Part shown: positions 24,358 through 35,900 of the stretch, piece by piece
Layout of the letters: every line of letters begins with the position of its first letter
Position numbering within the stretch: position 1 is the first letter of the stretch
Source of the DNA: Mansonella perstans
Lineage: Eukaryota > Nematoda > Chromadorea > Rhabditida > Onchocercidae
Assembly (NCBI GenBank): GCA_037074765.1
Contig: JBAMDO010000047.1
Location: 186,001-250,000 of the forward strand
DNA: 64,000 nt
Direction: 5' to 3'
Translations under genes and position numbers: made by a program
The notes under the pieces: model-generated
What the model was told of the DNA's origin: nothing
Database searches by the model: none
What the model saw: the letters and a program-made list of their open reading frames with translations, nothing else

Positions 24358-24575
24358 TTCGAATACCTGAAATGTATTTCGATTCGAATACCTCAAACAT
24401 GTTTCGATTGAAGGGAGGAAGCATCTGCAGAAATCTTTTAACTTTTCCAGCTTCGCTCATCTTTCGATGGGAAGTTTTTCGATATTTTACAAGGTCTTTC
24501 GATTCGAATCTTTGAAATGTATTTCGTATTTCGATTCAAATACATTGTAAAGTCTTTCGATTCGAATTGAAATGT
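24358..24575. repeat. Interspersed TTCGATTCGAAT motif cluster
   Basis: The half-palindromic dodecamer TTCGATTCGAAT occurs at 24378, 24498 and 24556, with a variant TTCGATTCAAAT at 24529, joined by recurring AAATGTATTTCG segments. It looks like a degenerate tandem array. TTCGAA palindromes could bind a factor, but no evidence supports that. Confidence 0.7.
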
Positions 24576-25530
24576 GTTTTTACAAAACAAGCGAATGTTA
24601 AGTTATAGTATTGTTGAAATTTATAAATTATCAGCAAAATTTTCATGTCTTTCAATCTATTCATTTTGAAGAAAGTAAAACGCGAAATCATCAATATCAT
24701 AAAAAAATAATAAAGTACGTGAGGCTCGTGCACGTGAAAATACAGCATGAAAATACAGCACATTGGAAGGTAAGAAATTTTTTTCGCCATTTGACCTTTT
24801 GTTCCCTCATCTACTTCCTCTTTCAAAACTTTCAACGCAATAAAGGCATTGAATCAATGACTCATTCATTCATTTCTTTTTTTTTCAAAACAATATGAAA
24901 TGTTAAACAATTGAAAAGCATTTGCAATCATTTCCGAAATTGGTATCATACATCCTTGCTTTTCACTCATGTAGTTGTAATTTCATCAATTATAAGCTAT
25001 CCTCAGTTCATTCCAGCATTCCGATCATTGTTCATAATTGATAAATATAGTTGACCTATCATCTATGCAACAAAACTTTAAAATTATTTTCCCGAAGAAT
25101 GCAAAAAAGTACCAATAATGAGCTAATATATATTTTTTTCGAAATTGAACTATATAGCAATGGATTCAGCATGATTTGTAATTTCTACAGAATTAACTTC
25201 ACAATTTCTTGACAAATTAATTCTTTACTTTATACTATTGAAGTTAATCTGATCAATTGACATTTGCTTTCAAAACCGCACAACGAAGTGTTTTATCGGT
25301 GATCTAAGTGGATGTATGTATGTGAGCAGATGATGATGATCTGTCTGCTTTCTTATCTTTATAATATTCTGAAAGCTAAAATTTCAAAATGAGATGTAAT
25401 GGAATTTATCGCATCTATAAGATCATTCACGTTTTTTCTTCCAATTTGCTGAAATAAAATCTTCTGAAGCTGAAAATTTAATCAAAAAATGTTTCCAAAT
25501 GCAGAAATGAGAAAAATCGAGCAATCTCTC

Positions 25531-25577
25531 TTGTGTGTGTGTGTGTATGTGTGCATTTGTGTGTATATGTGTGTATT
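25531..25577. repeat. (GT)n microsatellite
   Basis: TGTGTGTGTGTGTATGTGTG-type repeat. The ORF running through it (25533-25757) starts with the Cys/Val reading of the repeat and is not considered a gene. Confidence 0.9.
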
Positions 25578-27331
25578 TTTTCTAATGTAACATGCGCTTT
25601 ATTTACTTTTAAAATTCTTTTCGCCACCTGTTTTTTTTTTCCTTCGGACCAAATAAGAAATATTTTGACTGACCATCACAATCTTTGTTGTATAAATAAC
25701 ATTCGGCGCAAGATCGATCTTTGTTTGCTAATGCTTTTACTACTGCTAATATATTAGTACTACAAGTTGCTGCTTAACCAAATGTGATATTACTGCTACT
25801 TCTACTATTATTATTATATTATCCCGAGATTTCAATTAATTATCCTGGAGCAATACTCATATTAGCTTATTGCTAAACGGGAAAAACAATATAGATCAAG
25901 CAAAGATCATTATTTGTTAGATTCTTGACGGGATCATTGTTTAAATTTGTTACTTCTTGATAATAGCTATTCAAAAACAATTACAGTGATTAACTAAGGT
26001 AATTTAAGTAGTCAAAAATAAGTGAAGTGGTCATTTCAGCATTATGGATATTTTTTAAAAAGTAATATTCATGTTCTCTTCCTACCTAATTTCGAATGTT
26101 TTTTTCTCTCATTTCATCTAAACTTAATTATTTTCGAAATACATGTATATATCATTGTGTCTAGTCCAAACAATTTCTGGAAAGAAAAACCTGTAAATCG
26201 GTGAATTATTTTGTAGCGAAAACAAGTGTCATATTTTCATTGGAATAGGATAATTTCTTCAAAAAGTTTATTTTCATTAAAGATACTTGAAATTTTTTTT
26301 TTTTTTTTTTTTTTTTTCAAATGCTTCCAACAACAAGATGCATTGGAATTTTTTCTTTGGTTAATCGTTGGACTGGTCACGATTGTAGAGAGAATAGAAA
26401 TGAAATTTACAACTGAATTGATGAAAAAAGATTTTACAGTAAACTAAAACTGCTCTCTACATTCCTCTTTTCTTCCTTCCCTCTCTTGTTCTTCGGCGTA
26501 AAAGATTGTTTGTACTATCAATATGCTAGCATTTTTTAAAAAAAAAAAAAACTTAACTAATTTCAAATCAACTTTTTTTTTTTTTTTTTGTAAAAAATTA
26601 GTATGTTTTTTTTTGAGGAATATTCTATGAATCAAATTAAATAAACATAAATTAAAAATGAAAAAATATTTCAAAGTGTTAGTTTGATTAAAAATAATGC
26701 CAAAACTAAATTATTCGTCAAATACGAATTGATAGACAAAGAAAGGAAAATATAGAGAGAGGGTCAAAGTGCAAAAGAGTAAAAAGAGAGCAAATAGACG
26801 AACATGTAAATAAAAGTATTTGATTTGTAAAAATGCAGGTAGTTAGAATTCAACAGTGACACAAATACTAAAAAGTAGAGATCATAAATCACAATGCATT
26901 TCATTGATTTTTTTTCATCTAGCTTGAATTGTATGTAATAGTTTTCTAATTTTTCGTGCTTATCGAAATCTAATTATGACACTTTCTTTGTCATTTTACA
27001 AACATATGGCAAATTTTGAAAAAATTTATGGAAGGTTATTGGACATTCAAAAAAGACATATAAGCAAAATGATAGCTTAAAAGTTAAAAGTTCAAAGATT
27101 GCAAACATTCATTTATCAAGAAAGATAAATACATAGTATAATTAGCTATGCTCTGTATTAATTAAATTTAAAAGAGATGACTTTAATTGTATAAATTTAT
27201 TTCGTTTTTTTTCTCTCTCTTCCTCTCCCTTCATCCCAATCTTTTTCTTAGTTGTATCAAAAAAGAGAAAGAAATAATTTTCGGTTAATTCTATTATTTA
27301 TTAAATAAGCGGAAAAAAAAAAACCTTGTTA

Positions 27332-27421
27332 GCCCTCCACCCACTCCACCCACTCCACCTACTCCACCTACTCCACCCACACAGAGATAGAATTGGTAGT
27401 ATGCCTCCTCCTCCTCCTCCT
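27332..27421. repeat. 9-bp CCACTCCAC minisatellite and (CTC)n tract
   Basis: About six 9-bp units related to CCACCCACT at 27335-27381, then CCTCCTCCTCCTCCTCC at 27404-27421. This is a locally GC-rich, strongly strand-asymmetric (C on plus) patch inside very AT-rich DNA. Confidence 0.9.
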
Positions 27422-28893
27422 CATACGCCCCCGCACCAACATTATCTAGTTCCATAAATTTGAGCGTATCCAAAAAGAAAAGAATGCCTTACCTTTTTGC
27501 GCCAAAACTAATCAAATCCAAAAAACTGCTCGCTTTTAATTTTTTTTTTTCCTTTCCTTTTTTCTTAATGATTCCATTGTTCAAACAAATTTTTTTTTTC
27601 TTTTTTTTCATTTTTCACTTTTTTTTTTTTTTTTTTTGTTGCCATCGATGTATTGCTTGATGAACATTTTTTTTTTTTTGTATCGCCAGAAAAAAAAAAA
27701 CTATCATACATCAAATTAAGCAATAGAATTTCCCGCATTCTTCCCCAATGCATTCTCTCTCCCCGCCCACCTGCCCGCCCGCCTGCTTTGTTTCTTTACG
27801 AACTTTCATACTATTATTGCACAGCCAAATTTGATTCATTTCATTCTTGTCTTTGTCTAATCATTTGCATTTATATACGCGAAAAACTTACAAAAAAAAA
27901 AAAAACAAAGAAAATTCAAATTTCTTAAAAGAAAAATTCTAAAAAAAAAAAAAATTAAAATTATTTCTCAGAAAAAGAAAAATCTTAAAAGGATTTTTTT
28001 TTTTGCTTACATTCAATTTTGTTATGAATAAATTAATTAAAATGATTTTTTTGTTTACATTCAATTAAAATGAATGAGTAAAAATTTTATTTTAACTTTT
28101 TCTATTCTTTTTCATCAAAATTTTTAAATATTTGAAAGAATGAAGTGTGATAAAGTTTTTAAGAAATTTAGGATAAACATAAAAGGTTAACACCATCTGG
28201 TTGCAAACAGCAATTACTCATTTCTACACTTCAAAACTCCGATCCATTCCGATCCGATTACAAATCCTTTCCCATATGATCGATGTGAGAGAATGAGAGA
28301 TATTATACTAAAATAAGGATTGCTTTAGCTTTTTTAGGAATGACTAAAAATCGATTCATCTATTTTCAATAGATTATTTTTGATCGATTTAGCTAGAAAA
28401 CTAATAAAAAATTTTTGCTAGCAAAAATAATATTTTTTTTTTCTTCTACTTTAATTTTTAATTTAAAGCTTATTAAAACTTTATAACCTATAACCTATCT
28501 TATCATTTTTCTTTCTTTTTGCCTTTCTCCTCATTCAAAATATATCTTTCTCAAATAGCTTTTGCTCTTTTTCTATTTCATTTAAAATAATTTTATAAAT
28601 CATAATTTCTGTAAAATGCATTTTGCATCTTTTCCGCTCCCGGCTTTTCTGCCATTTTTCTTTTCAAACATTGTACAATTTCGGAGAAAAGATTAAAAAA
28701 AAAAAAAAAAAAAAAAAAAAGCGTAAGAAAGAGATAATTTTCTTTGTCGATTACTTCCTTCCTTTTCCTTTATTCATTTTATTCAATCTAACGATTTTTA
28801 AAGTTTTTTTTTTTCTTCTAGCTTACAACACTTTCCTGTTATCCTCACTGTTAAATTAAATTACTCTTTTGCGATCATTTTTAACCTTTCACT

Positions 28894-29035
28894 TAATTAT
28901 TATCACTAATTAATCATCAATTATCATTTTTTTTCACTAAAGTTATATCAAACATTTATACATTTCATCTAATTATTATCACTAATTAATCATTAATTAT
29001 CATTTTTTTTCACTAGAATTATATCAAACATATAC
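28894..29035. repeat. 76-bp tandem duplication
   Basis: TAATTATTATCACTAATTAA begins both 28894 and 28970; about 62 of the following bases match with few differences, ending in ATATCAAACAT. A recent local duplication of noncoding DNA. Confidence 0.9.
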
Positions 29036-32000
29036 CTTTCAAAGCTTTTTTTTTCTTGTGATAAATTTTAAAAGTATGAATATTTCTCAACAGATTCTTA
29101 TATTATCCTTTTTTTTTTTGATAATGATTCAATTTTATTCAACAAATTATCGATAATAACAATTGTTCGCATTTAGTATAAATGATGATAAAGGGTAACT
29201 TAATTAATTATCAATTAATGCTTTATAGTAAAGATTATTTTTAACATTTCCTTTTTTTTTATTCGTTCCTTAAATCTGTTAAAAGATTTAAGTGTCGAAA
29301 TTTTCACATTAAATTGCTTTTTATTTCACAAAAATTTCATATAATCTTTTGAAAAATTTTTTGCATTCAGTATGATAATGCATTATTTGTCAGACGGATT
29401 TTTACCTCAATGAATATTTTAACATTTAATTGATCGAGTAAGATTGATTGTTGTTAGTAGTGGAAACAGTAGTAGAATGGCAATGGTAATAGATGGTGAT
29501 TTGTAATAGTGGTAGCAGCATATTTACTGAAAAGTTGTTTTAGTTTATTTTTCAGCTAAAAAGACGAGATTCATGTTTGATCCACCCGTTTTGTCATCAT
29601 CATTACCAGCACCATAGTCAGCACCATCATTATCGCCACCACATATGTTATAGGGGCAGACATCTACTTTACCTCAAATACAGTGGAGGAAGAAGGGCGG
29701 GGTGGAGCGGGGAGCAGTATCGGTGACGGGAGATTGGGAGTGTAAGACGGATGGATGAACGAACAGAACATTTGAGAGTAAAGAAGCCGGTTTTTTTTAT
29801 GTTTATAATAGTATGATAGGGTACTTGCTCACAATATTGTTTGGACAAATGTTCCACTTTATTATTAGATAATCTTGATTGTACCACTTTATGCCTCTTA
29901 TAGCTAGGCCTATTTAAATTTTTCTCATACTCAAGTATTCCATCAAGTAGTATGTGTAGATTTGGACGTGAACAATGAATTCTTTGAGTATTAATTATGA
30001 ATTTTAGTTAATATTAGGCAAATGTTCCACTGTATAATTAGATAATCTTGATTGTGTCAGTACATAACTATTTAGTCAGGCCTGCATTCAAATTTTTCAA
30101 TTGAAGAAAACGGAAAGATCAAGCAAAAAGAGAGAGAGAGAGAAAGAAAAAAAATAAACTTTAATTAAAAATTTTTTTTTTTAAATATTACCTTATAAAA
30201 TTTCTTAAATATGAATTCCCATACTTTGCTTATCTCAAAATGAAAAATTTGAAAAAACACCAAATATTAAAAAAGAATGTAAACAGTTTTGCTTTCTTTA
30301 ACTTAAATTCACTTTTTGGTGCAATAGTCGGTTGAATGTTATTTTGTTTAGAGAGAAACATCAACTTTTCATCACACTCCCCCAAACGATAAGAGAGGAG
30401 ACATTTATGAGTTTCGGAAATTAATATTTATGCGCTTAACATTTAAAATACCATTCTGTTTTAGTTTTGTTAAAACATCTTCCAAAATAGCTTCTCATTG
30501 TATTTTGTGGCATTCTCATTCATTTCTTCGTCCATTCTTCTCACCCGCCCTGTCTCAAACACTTTTCAAATTTACATTTCATCCATATTTTGCTATTGAC
30601 TGTTGTTAAATTATTATTTTGCAAATAAAACTTTTTTTTTTTTTGATACATGTTGCATCAGCATTGCGCTTTACTAATTAAAAACAAATATTTTTTTGTT
30701 TTGTTCATTATAATGCTTAATTAAATTTAGTGTAAGAAGAAAAATTTTACAAAAATAATCTTATCAGATATCAGCTCTCTTATTTGCTAAAATAACCTTA
30801 TCAAATATGAGTTTTTTTTTTTTTTGTTTGAAAATAGAAAAAAAAAAAAAACTGAATGTTATAGGATGAACAAAGAAATGGAAACTTTGATTTTTTTTTT
30901 TTTTTTCACAATTCATCTATCTCTTAAATCAACTTTTCATTGTCCTATTAGCTTTACTTCTCAATAAAGCAAAATATTTAAGCAATACATTTTTTAAAAG
31001 CAGATGTTATTTATGCGCGCGCGCATTTGTTTATTTGCATAAATTCCGTAACAGCAAGTCAAACTTATTATTCTTTCTTTTTTTTTTTTTTTTTTTTTTT
31101 ATTTAAACTAATTTTCATATTCTTTTCTTGCATATACTGTTAAGTGATATTTTAGAGGATGGAAAAAAAAAAATGATAATGGATAGAGATCATGATTGAA
31201 AAATTATATGTCAATAAATTGAGTACAAATTAACAAGAGGCAAATAATATATCCGGAATAAATTTTATCTTTTCTCTAATCTTAGTGATCAAGTAATAAA
31301 TAAGAATGGACAAGACATAACAGATGATTTCTTCGTATTTCTTGCTTTTTTTTTTTTTTTGTTAAAATTTTTGTGATTGATATTTGAAAGAGAGACATGA
31401 TAATGATGAATGTAACAGTTGAGCAAATTGATAAAATGTGATTGATATTTACACTTGCTTATCATTTTGTTTTGAAAGCAATTCTTTCAACAGTACATGC
31501 TATCCTTGCTTATTAGCTTTAAATTATTAGAGAAAATGATAATGATAAACTAGTTAATTACAACATAAAGAAGGGAGAGAGAGAGAGGGAGGAAAAGTAT
31601 GTAAAATTATAGGAAATAAAAATAATTGTAAAGGTTTGTTGATATTTTGTGTAAACTCATACAAACAGTTATTAAAATTAATTAATTTTTATTAATAACA
31701 AAAAATCGATCAATTAATCAATCAGCATATTTCATTCTTTCCATAGTATTTTTTCATTTTTATAATTCACACGACACTGTAATTTCAATTTGATGACAAA
31801 TAATTGCTGATGACGAGATGATATTATAACAGTATAATAGTGATAGTGGGAATAACTTGTTATTTTTGACTGATTTTTGATTAACAAGTGATAAGCTGTT
31901 GCTTTGTTATCATTTTATTGAAACGATTTTTTTTTGCAACGAGAACAAAACCAACGAATATATACTTGTTGTCATCTATTCCTGTTAAATTATTCATTTC

Positions 32001-32776
32001 ATATTTGTCAATTTGACATTTTTTCATTTTCATTTCATTTACACACTACATCTCATTTACCTTTGTTAGGCTAATATTTTAGTATTATCAGCTAATTGTC
32101 TTATTAATTCATAAAGACTTGATAGGCTGGCAAATGATATGATATTTTTTTTTGGTCCAGAAAGAGCTTAGATTATATAGGCTATGAAAGAAAAATGTTT
32201 GATTATGTTTAGAATTTGGGATAGCTTAATTATGCTTACGTTTTTTAATCAGAGAATTAAATTGATTCAATTTAATAGCTTTACGATAACTTATCAAGAT
32301 ATAATTGTCTGAAAATACTCTCCTTTAGAATTATTACACGACAACAGATTGTTACATGTATTTGTCCTTTTTTGGTGCCTATATAATTGATGTTCAATTA
32401 GCAATTTTTCTCTTTCTACTATCTGCTAAGATACAAAAAGATTTTCAACATAGAAGTGCAATTTAATATTATATTGTTGATGATAATTTACTGAATCACC
32501 TGTTTCATTCTATGTTTTGTTATTCAGTCTTGTAATTATTTCAATGTTTTTACTGGGTGCAAAAGTCATTGCGTATATGATCAACTTCATTGCTAATAAG
32601 GTATCGACTTGATGGATATTATAAATATAAATGATCTGATTCTTGGATGCACTTGACGTACAAAACACGTCAAAATCATTAGTGTAATACTGTGGTTAAC
32701 GTTATTTCTTTTGTTTATCGGTTGTGCGAAATGGTTCCTGTTATTGCGTTCGAAATTATGTTTGAAATTAATTGGC

Positions 32777-32789
32777 CATTTTATTGCAG
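32777..32789 (+). other. Strong 3' splice-site-like sequence in the fozi-1 leader
   Basis: ATTTTATTGCAG ends at 32789, 146 nt before the fozi-1 start codon. It would suit spliced-leader trans-splicing or a 5' UTR intron. No downstream ATG precedes the chosen start in a longer frame. Usage is inferred. Confidence 0.35.
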
Positions 32790-32935
32790 GTTCTATTGCT
32801 AAAATTGTAGTTACTTATTGTGGTGATCAGTTTGCGACAATAAGTAAAATATTTTGCTGCTAATGCTTTCGGATTATTTGATTTGTAACTAATAATCACC
32901 ATTGTTACTACAATTTCGGAATTGATAACTATAAA

Positions 32936-35900
32936 ATGTCAGCAAACGGTAGAATACAGAAAAAACTATCCTCATTGTCACCTTTACAACAGCAAACGCA
33001 AATTTCATTGCGGCAGCCGCAACTAGATACTTCAGTTGATGTTAGCGGTAATGTCTCCACAACAGCAACAACCGCTAGTGGTTTGAATGCTGAATTTCTG
33101 CACTGTTTAACGCAAAATTTGTTAGCAACAACTGCAGCAGGTACGAGCGGACAAGCGCAAGCAACTGATGCTGCAGCCGGAGGTTCAGTTGCTGCTACGT
33201 TTGGATTGCCTATACCGGATGTATCAATGTTGTACGGTAACGTCAATCTGTACAATTTTTTCAATCTGAATTTGCTAGCCGAACCACAACAAAATCAGCG
33301 GCAGTCGTCATCTTTTCTGACCGAATATATCAGGCCAAGAACTGTGGAAACAACCACTCGCCAACATCAACAGCAACGACAACAGCGCTCTTCGAAAGAA
33401 AAGAAGCGTGTACGTAAAACATTTTTTAGAATGGAAAAAAATTGCCAGAAATATTTAATCGTAACTATTACTCATAGATGAAATAGCTGCCATTATTTAA
33501 AATGAGGTTCAGCTTAAAAAAAGAAGCTATATTCTTGCCAATTTAAAGATCATAATAGGTTTAGGCATAATAACTTCTGTTGTCTGTAAACAAAATTCGT
33601 GAAAAAGTTAAAAAAGAAAAAGAATTATAAAACTAAACAGAATTGATCAAATGATAATCAACGATTATGTAAATGATCAAATCTTAACAGTCAATAATGA
33701 TCTTTAAATTGGTAAAGATATAGCTTTTATTTTTTCAGTACTAATTTTTTTACTCAATGAATTATCAATGTGATTCACATTTTACTCTAATCAAGTCCAT
33801 AAATAAACAAACAATAATGTATTAGTTCATTTAATTATTCTCACATTTTAACAACTTCAAATTCCTATATTTTTTTTTTTTCAAATAACTATTTTAATCT
33901 TTAACGTTTTAGTTGTTATCGGCAAATATAAGGACTATATAGTGTGCAGAACAGACCTGTCCTTTAGTACATTTCAAATATAATTAATTTATTTTTATTT
34001 TTTAGATTTATTTATAAGCGACAGTGTTTATTAGTGCTGCTCACCATATGGTCCCTTAATGCCGTAAATTTTTTCAGAGCTATCCCTGCAGTTTTCAGTG
34101 GTGTGAATTATGTCTGAGAGAAGTACATAGTTCGAAATTACCTTGTCATATAAGACAACATCATGTGGCGCAACCGATGTTCATATGTCCAGAGTGCAAA
34201 TTTAGCTCAAGCTATTCAAAAAATAACGTCAAAAGTCATATGTCAACGGTACATGGATTAACTGTAAGTTTTTTTTTTTTTTTTTTCATTTTCATTTTCA
34301 TTACTCATTCAAACTTTTCAATTATCAATTATTATAATTGTCCTATCTCATTTTTCATATAAGATATCCTTACGTAGTCTTTTGCTTCAACCATATCTAT
34401 GGATTGAATCCCCGTACCTTGTTCTCCATATAAAATATCTATCTAATCTTTTGCTTTAACTATATCTATTGGGTGAGCCTTTTTTTAATTTAGCAAAAGA
34501 TGAAATGTGTTCAAAAAAAATAAAGACATTTAGCAGTTTCAAAATTCTCTGTCTTTAAAAAGCGTGTTTGATTTTTTTCAAAAAAAAAAATCAAATTAAG
34601 ATTTTATTGAATGTGAAATGAATTTATTTGAGTATGCAATTGATAGTTTAAATTACGATGCTTTAACTTTGCTATTTTTAAAATTAGACACATATTGCTT
34701 GTAAATAAATGAAGCTTTTAAAGTATTTTACAGTACTATCAATTGATGATCAGTTTTGCTATCAATCAATTGCTAGCAGGAGTTTCTGTAACTGAAATTT
34801 ATGAAAGTCATTTTTATAAAATACACAAATTTTAAACGAATGCTTGCTTGTTTTATCTTCAGGAAGAACCAATTAGTCATATGGAAGAGTATGCTGATAA
34901 AGTGGAACAACTGATGAAACAATGTTTTCCCACTGTACGTGGCCGTGGTCGTCCGGTACACAATAATATCCGTCCTTCAATTACTTCATCATCTTCAGCA
35001 GTTATTACAGAATCTAGCAATAACTCAGTATGGAATAGCGCTAGCACCATGTCATCATCAGCTAGTAAAATCCCGGTAATTATTTTGAAAATGTTAGTTT
35101 TGAGAGAAATGGAAAACTTCGTAGTGTTTTTCAACTATAGCAATTTACAACGCTTTTTTCAAACAAGTAAATTATTAGTTTTTCTTTAAAAAGTAAGAAA
35201 ATTACATAAACTTGAATATTGCAGCAGCAAGCTCGATATACCCATAGTTATCGTCGTAGAGGTATCAAGCATCCGGCACAGGAAATGACCAATAGTATTT
35301 ATTCAACTGGCAGCAAACGGGTCAAAAATGAAAACAACCATCAAAAGTAAGTTTATTTGAAAAAAAACTGCAAGATTTTATCTACAGTTTCGTGTATTAT
35401 TTATTATTCTTTCTTCTTCAAATGTTACTATTTGCAGCGAATCAACAATCGATCAAAAGCAAATGAATATTTCGGGTCAAAGTTCACCAAGCGAGGTATG
35501 CAGTTCAGTGAAAGTCAAACATTTAATGTTCACAGCAAGTTCACCTATCGTAAATCTTAACTTATTCAGGCATAATGTTTGAATAATCTTTTAAGGATAA
35601 TTTTAAAGTGCATGTTATCGAATTAATTGTTTCAAAAATTATTTTTCGGTAATTTAATTTGATGATGACTTTTAATATTAATTATAAAGTATGATGAAAG
35701 TTATCCTACTTCCTTTAGTTAATCTCTATTGCAACTTTTTTCTTTCTTTCAACTTTTCCTCCTAATCTGCATATGTTTTCTTGATTCAGCTAGGCTTCTT
35801 TCCCCGCGATCTATTCTAGTTTGTATACTTTTGTAAAGGCTACTGTAATCCAGTAATTTACCCTTTTTAACACCTGTTTCTTTTGGTTTTCTATAGTATC

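Larger units (their letters stand above)
24000..32930. other. 9-kb gene desert upstream of fozi-1
   Basis: No convincing exon. The region is dominated by poly-A/poly-T runs (for example near 26293-26318, 28696-28720 and 31079-31100), microsatellites and short tandem repeats. Weak islands are an open segment ending at TGGAAG then GTAAGA (24772) and a USP-like motif near 26326 (both described elsewhere). As the only sequence between fozi-1 and the next candidate gene, it is the natural place for its promoter and enhancers, but no specific element can be named. Confidence 0.5.

Noticed and set aside
26541..26674. Lys-rich minus-strand ORF
   Set aside because: Produced by poly-T/poly-A tracts.
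31016..31025. (GC)5 run as a Z-DNA regulatory site
   Set aside because: Only five dinucleotides in an isolated position; nothing ties it to a promoter.
32929..33264. 111-codon minus-strand ORF
   Set aside because: Shadow of fozi-1 exon 1 on the opposite strand.
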